A stretch of DNA of 62,718 bases from G963666705 sp963666705 (lineage in GTDB: Bacteria > Pseudomonadota > Alphaproteobacteria > CADEGL01). This document shows, in pieces, positions 61,969 to 62,718 of the stretch. The stretch covers positions 1 through 62,718 of the forward strand of contig CAXXKO010000015.1 of the NCBI GenBank assembly GCA_963666705.2. The letters are read 5' to 3'. The notes beneath the pieces were generated by a model. It did no database searches. It saw only the letters and a program-made list of their open reading frames with translations, and was not told the origin of the DNA. Positions within the stretch are counted from its first letter, which is position 1. The number at the start of each line of letters is the position of its first letter. The translations under genes and the position numbers were made by a program.

Positions 61969-62718
61969 ATGCTTGAAGCCGGAGTGGTCATAATCACCCT
62001 TTTTACCGCGGGGACGATCTTGGCCCTCGCATACGCTGTCGACCCCGACGCGGTGGTGATCGAGCCGATCAGCGTGCCCGAGGATCTGATGAAAAAGGGT
62101 TATTCCTCGACGGTCGTCTCAGACCACGTCACGGAGGAGATGCACCGAATTCACGAGCTCAGTCAGACGAACGAGGAGAGCCGGGGCGTCAGCCTCGGGA
62201 GCGAGGAAACCACCATATCGGCCCTCGAGGAAGAGCTCGATATTTCGGGACCCGTCTGGATCGTGCGCGATCAGCTCGACATCAAGCAGTTCAAGATCCA
62301 GGGCGAGCTCGTGAACGGAGTGGAGGGCCTCGAATTCCGCCTGCGCGGCTTTCCAACGACAGGTGGCATGATGGTGGCCGTGGAGAAAGGTACCGCGCAT
62401 GATATCGACGACCTGATCGCCCGGGCGGCGGAGGAAGCGCTGCGCTTCGCGGACCCCTATGTCCTTGCCGTCTATTATTTCGGCAGGGAGGAGGAATCGG
62501 GCGATTTCACCGAAACGCTTGGGGCGATCCAGGCCGGGTTGAATCCTGATAAGCCTGACGGGCATAAAGCGAGCGACATAAAGCGCCTCTATACCCTGTG
62601 GGCACGAGTCGATTTGGCGGAGATGGACCACCAGGCTGCAATTGGCCATGTAGAACTGGCCCTCGAGAGCGATCCCAAATTCGGCATGGCCTACCACATG
62701 TGGGGTAACGCGCTATTC
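61969..62718 (+). CDS. Membrane-anchored protein with TPR-like segment, partial (runs off window)
   Basis: An uninterrupted frame from ATG 61969 to the window end encodes 250 residues. ACGAGGAGAGAG stands just before the start, a good ribosome-binding site. Residues 5-24 are a membrane helix or signal (VVIITLFTAGTILALAYAVD). A charged region and a mixed alpha/beta segment follow (PVWIVRDQLDIKQFKIQGEL, FADPYVLAVYYF). From about 195 the helices resemble TPR units (FGMAYHMWGNALF is typical). I do not recognise the family. The function may involve protein-protein contacts at the inner membrane; the C-terminus is missing. Confidence 0.75.
   Translation, partial: MLEAGVVIITLFTAGTILALAYAVDPDAVVIEPISVPEDLMKKGYSSTVVSDHVTEEMHRIHELSQTNEESRGVSLGSEETTISALEEELDISGPVWIVRDQLDIKQFKIQGELVNGVEGLEFRLRGFPTTGGMMVAVEKGTAHDIDDLIARAAEEALRFADPYVLAVYYFGREEESGDFTETLGAIQAGLNPDKPDGHKASDIKRLYTLWARVDLAEMDHQAAIGHVELALESDPKFGMAYHMWGNALF

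Overview
The window looks like a GC-rich alphaproteobacterial chromosome, probably a Rhodospirillales-like lineage (inference). The signs are a long gap-free dcw cluster, a FtsZ with a very long linker, a SahR-type regulator ahead of metF-metH, a PmtA-type phospholipid methyltransferase, a bacterial class A RNase P RNA, and a candidate GTTC-N7-GTTC LexA box of the alphaproteobacterial type.

Region 1 (1-4986) is a scarred accessory segment. It holds the end of an IS1380-family element, an N-terminally truncated RelA/SpoT-like HD hydrolase, a decayed second IS1380 transposase, and an intact IS1595-family element with 28-bp inverted repeats and a perfect 8-bp target duplication splitting a small ORF. 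Next come a 152-bp direct duplication at the 5' end of an LLM-class flavin oxidoreductase gene and the frameshifted C-terminus of a YhaN/SMC-like ATPase.

Region 2 (4987-20834) is metabolic. It encodes an amidohydrolase, a 96-bp tandem repeat array in the divergent promoter region, fumarase C with a small ribbon-helix-helix protein, and a giant AsmA-family protein. A redox block follows: FAD-linked 2-hydroxyacid dehydrogenase, two paralogous Rieske oxygenases and a flavin-reductase-like protein. A fused HyuA-HyuB (5-oxoprolinase type) enzyme follows it. This block (12148-20410) is the best candidate for an uncharacterised catabolic pathway.

Region 3 (20835-26386) encodes a DjlA-like co-chaperone, a Uup-type ABC-F ATPase, two tandem EamA transporters, an AmpD-like amidase with a peptidoglycan-binding domain, and rnpB.

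Region 4 (26387-51406) is the division and cell wall cluster: mraZ-rsmH-ftsL-ftsI-murE-murF-mraY-murD-ftsW-murG-murC-murB-ddl-ftsQ-ftsA-ftsZ, then lpxC, bamD, recN and ligA. Most genes overlap by 4 nt. Upstream of mraZ lies an array of five TGGGN repeats on a 10-bp period, matching the known MraZ operator design.

Region 5 (51407-62718) contains the minus-strand sahR-metF-metH operon with a candidate operator palindrome. Beyond it are mlaA-mlaC (outer-membrane lipid asymmetry), ettA on the opposite strand, a pmtA-like methyltransferase, and a membrane-anchored protein that runs off the window end.
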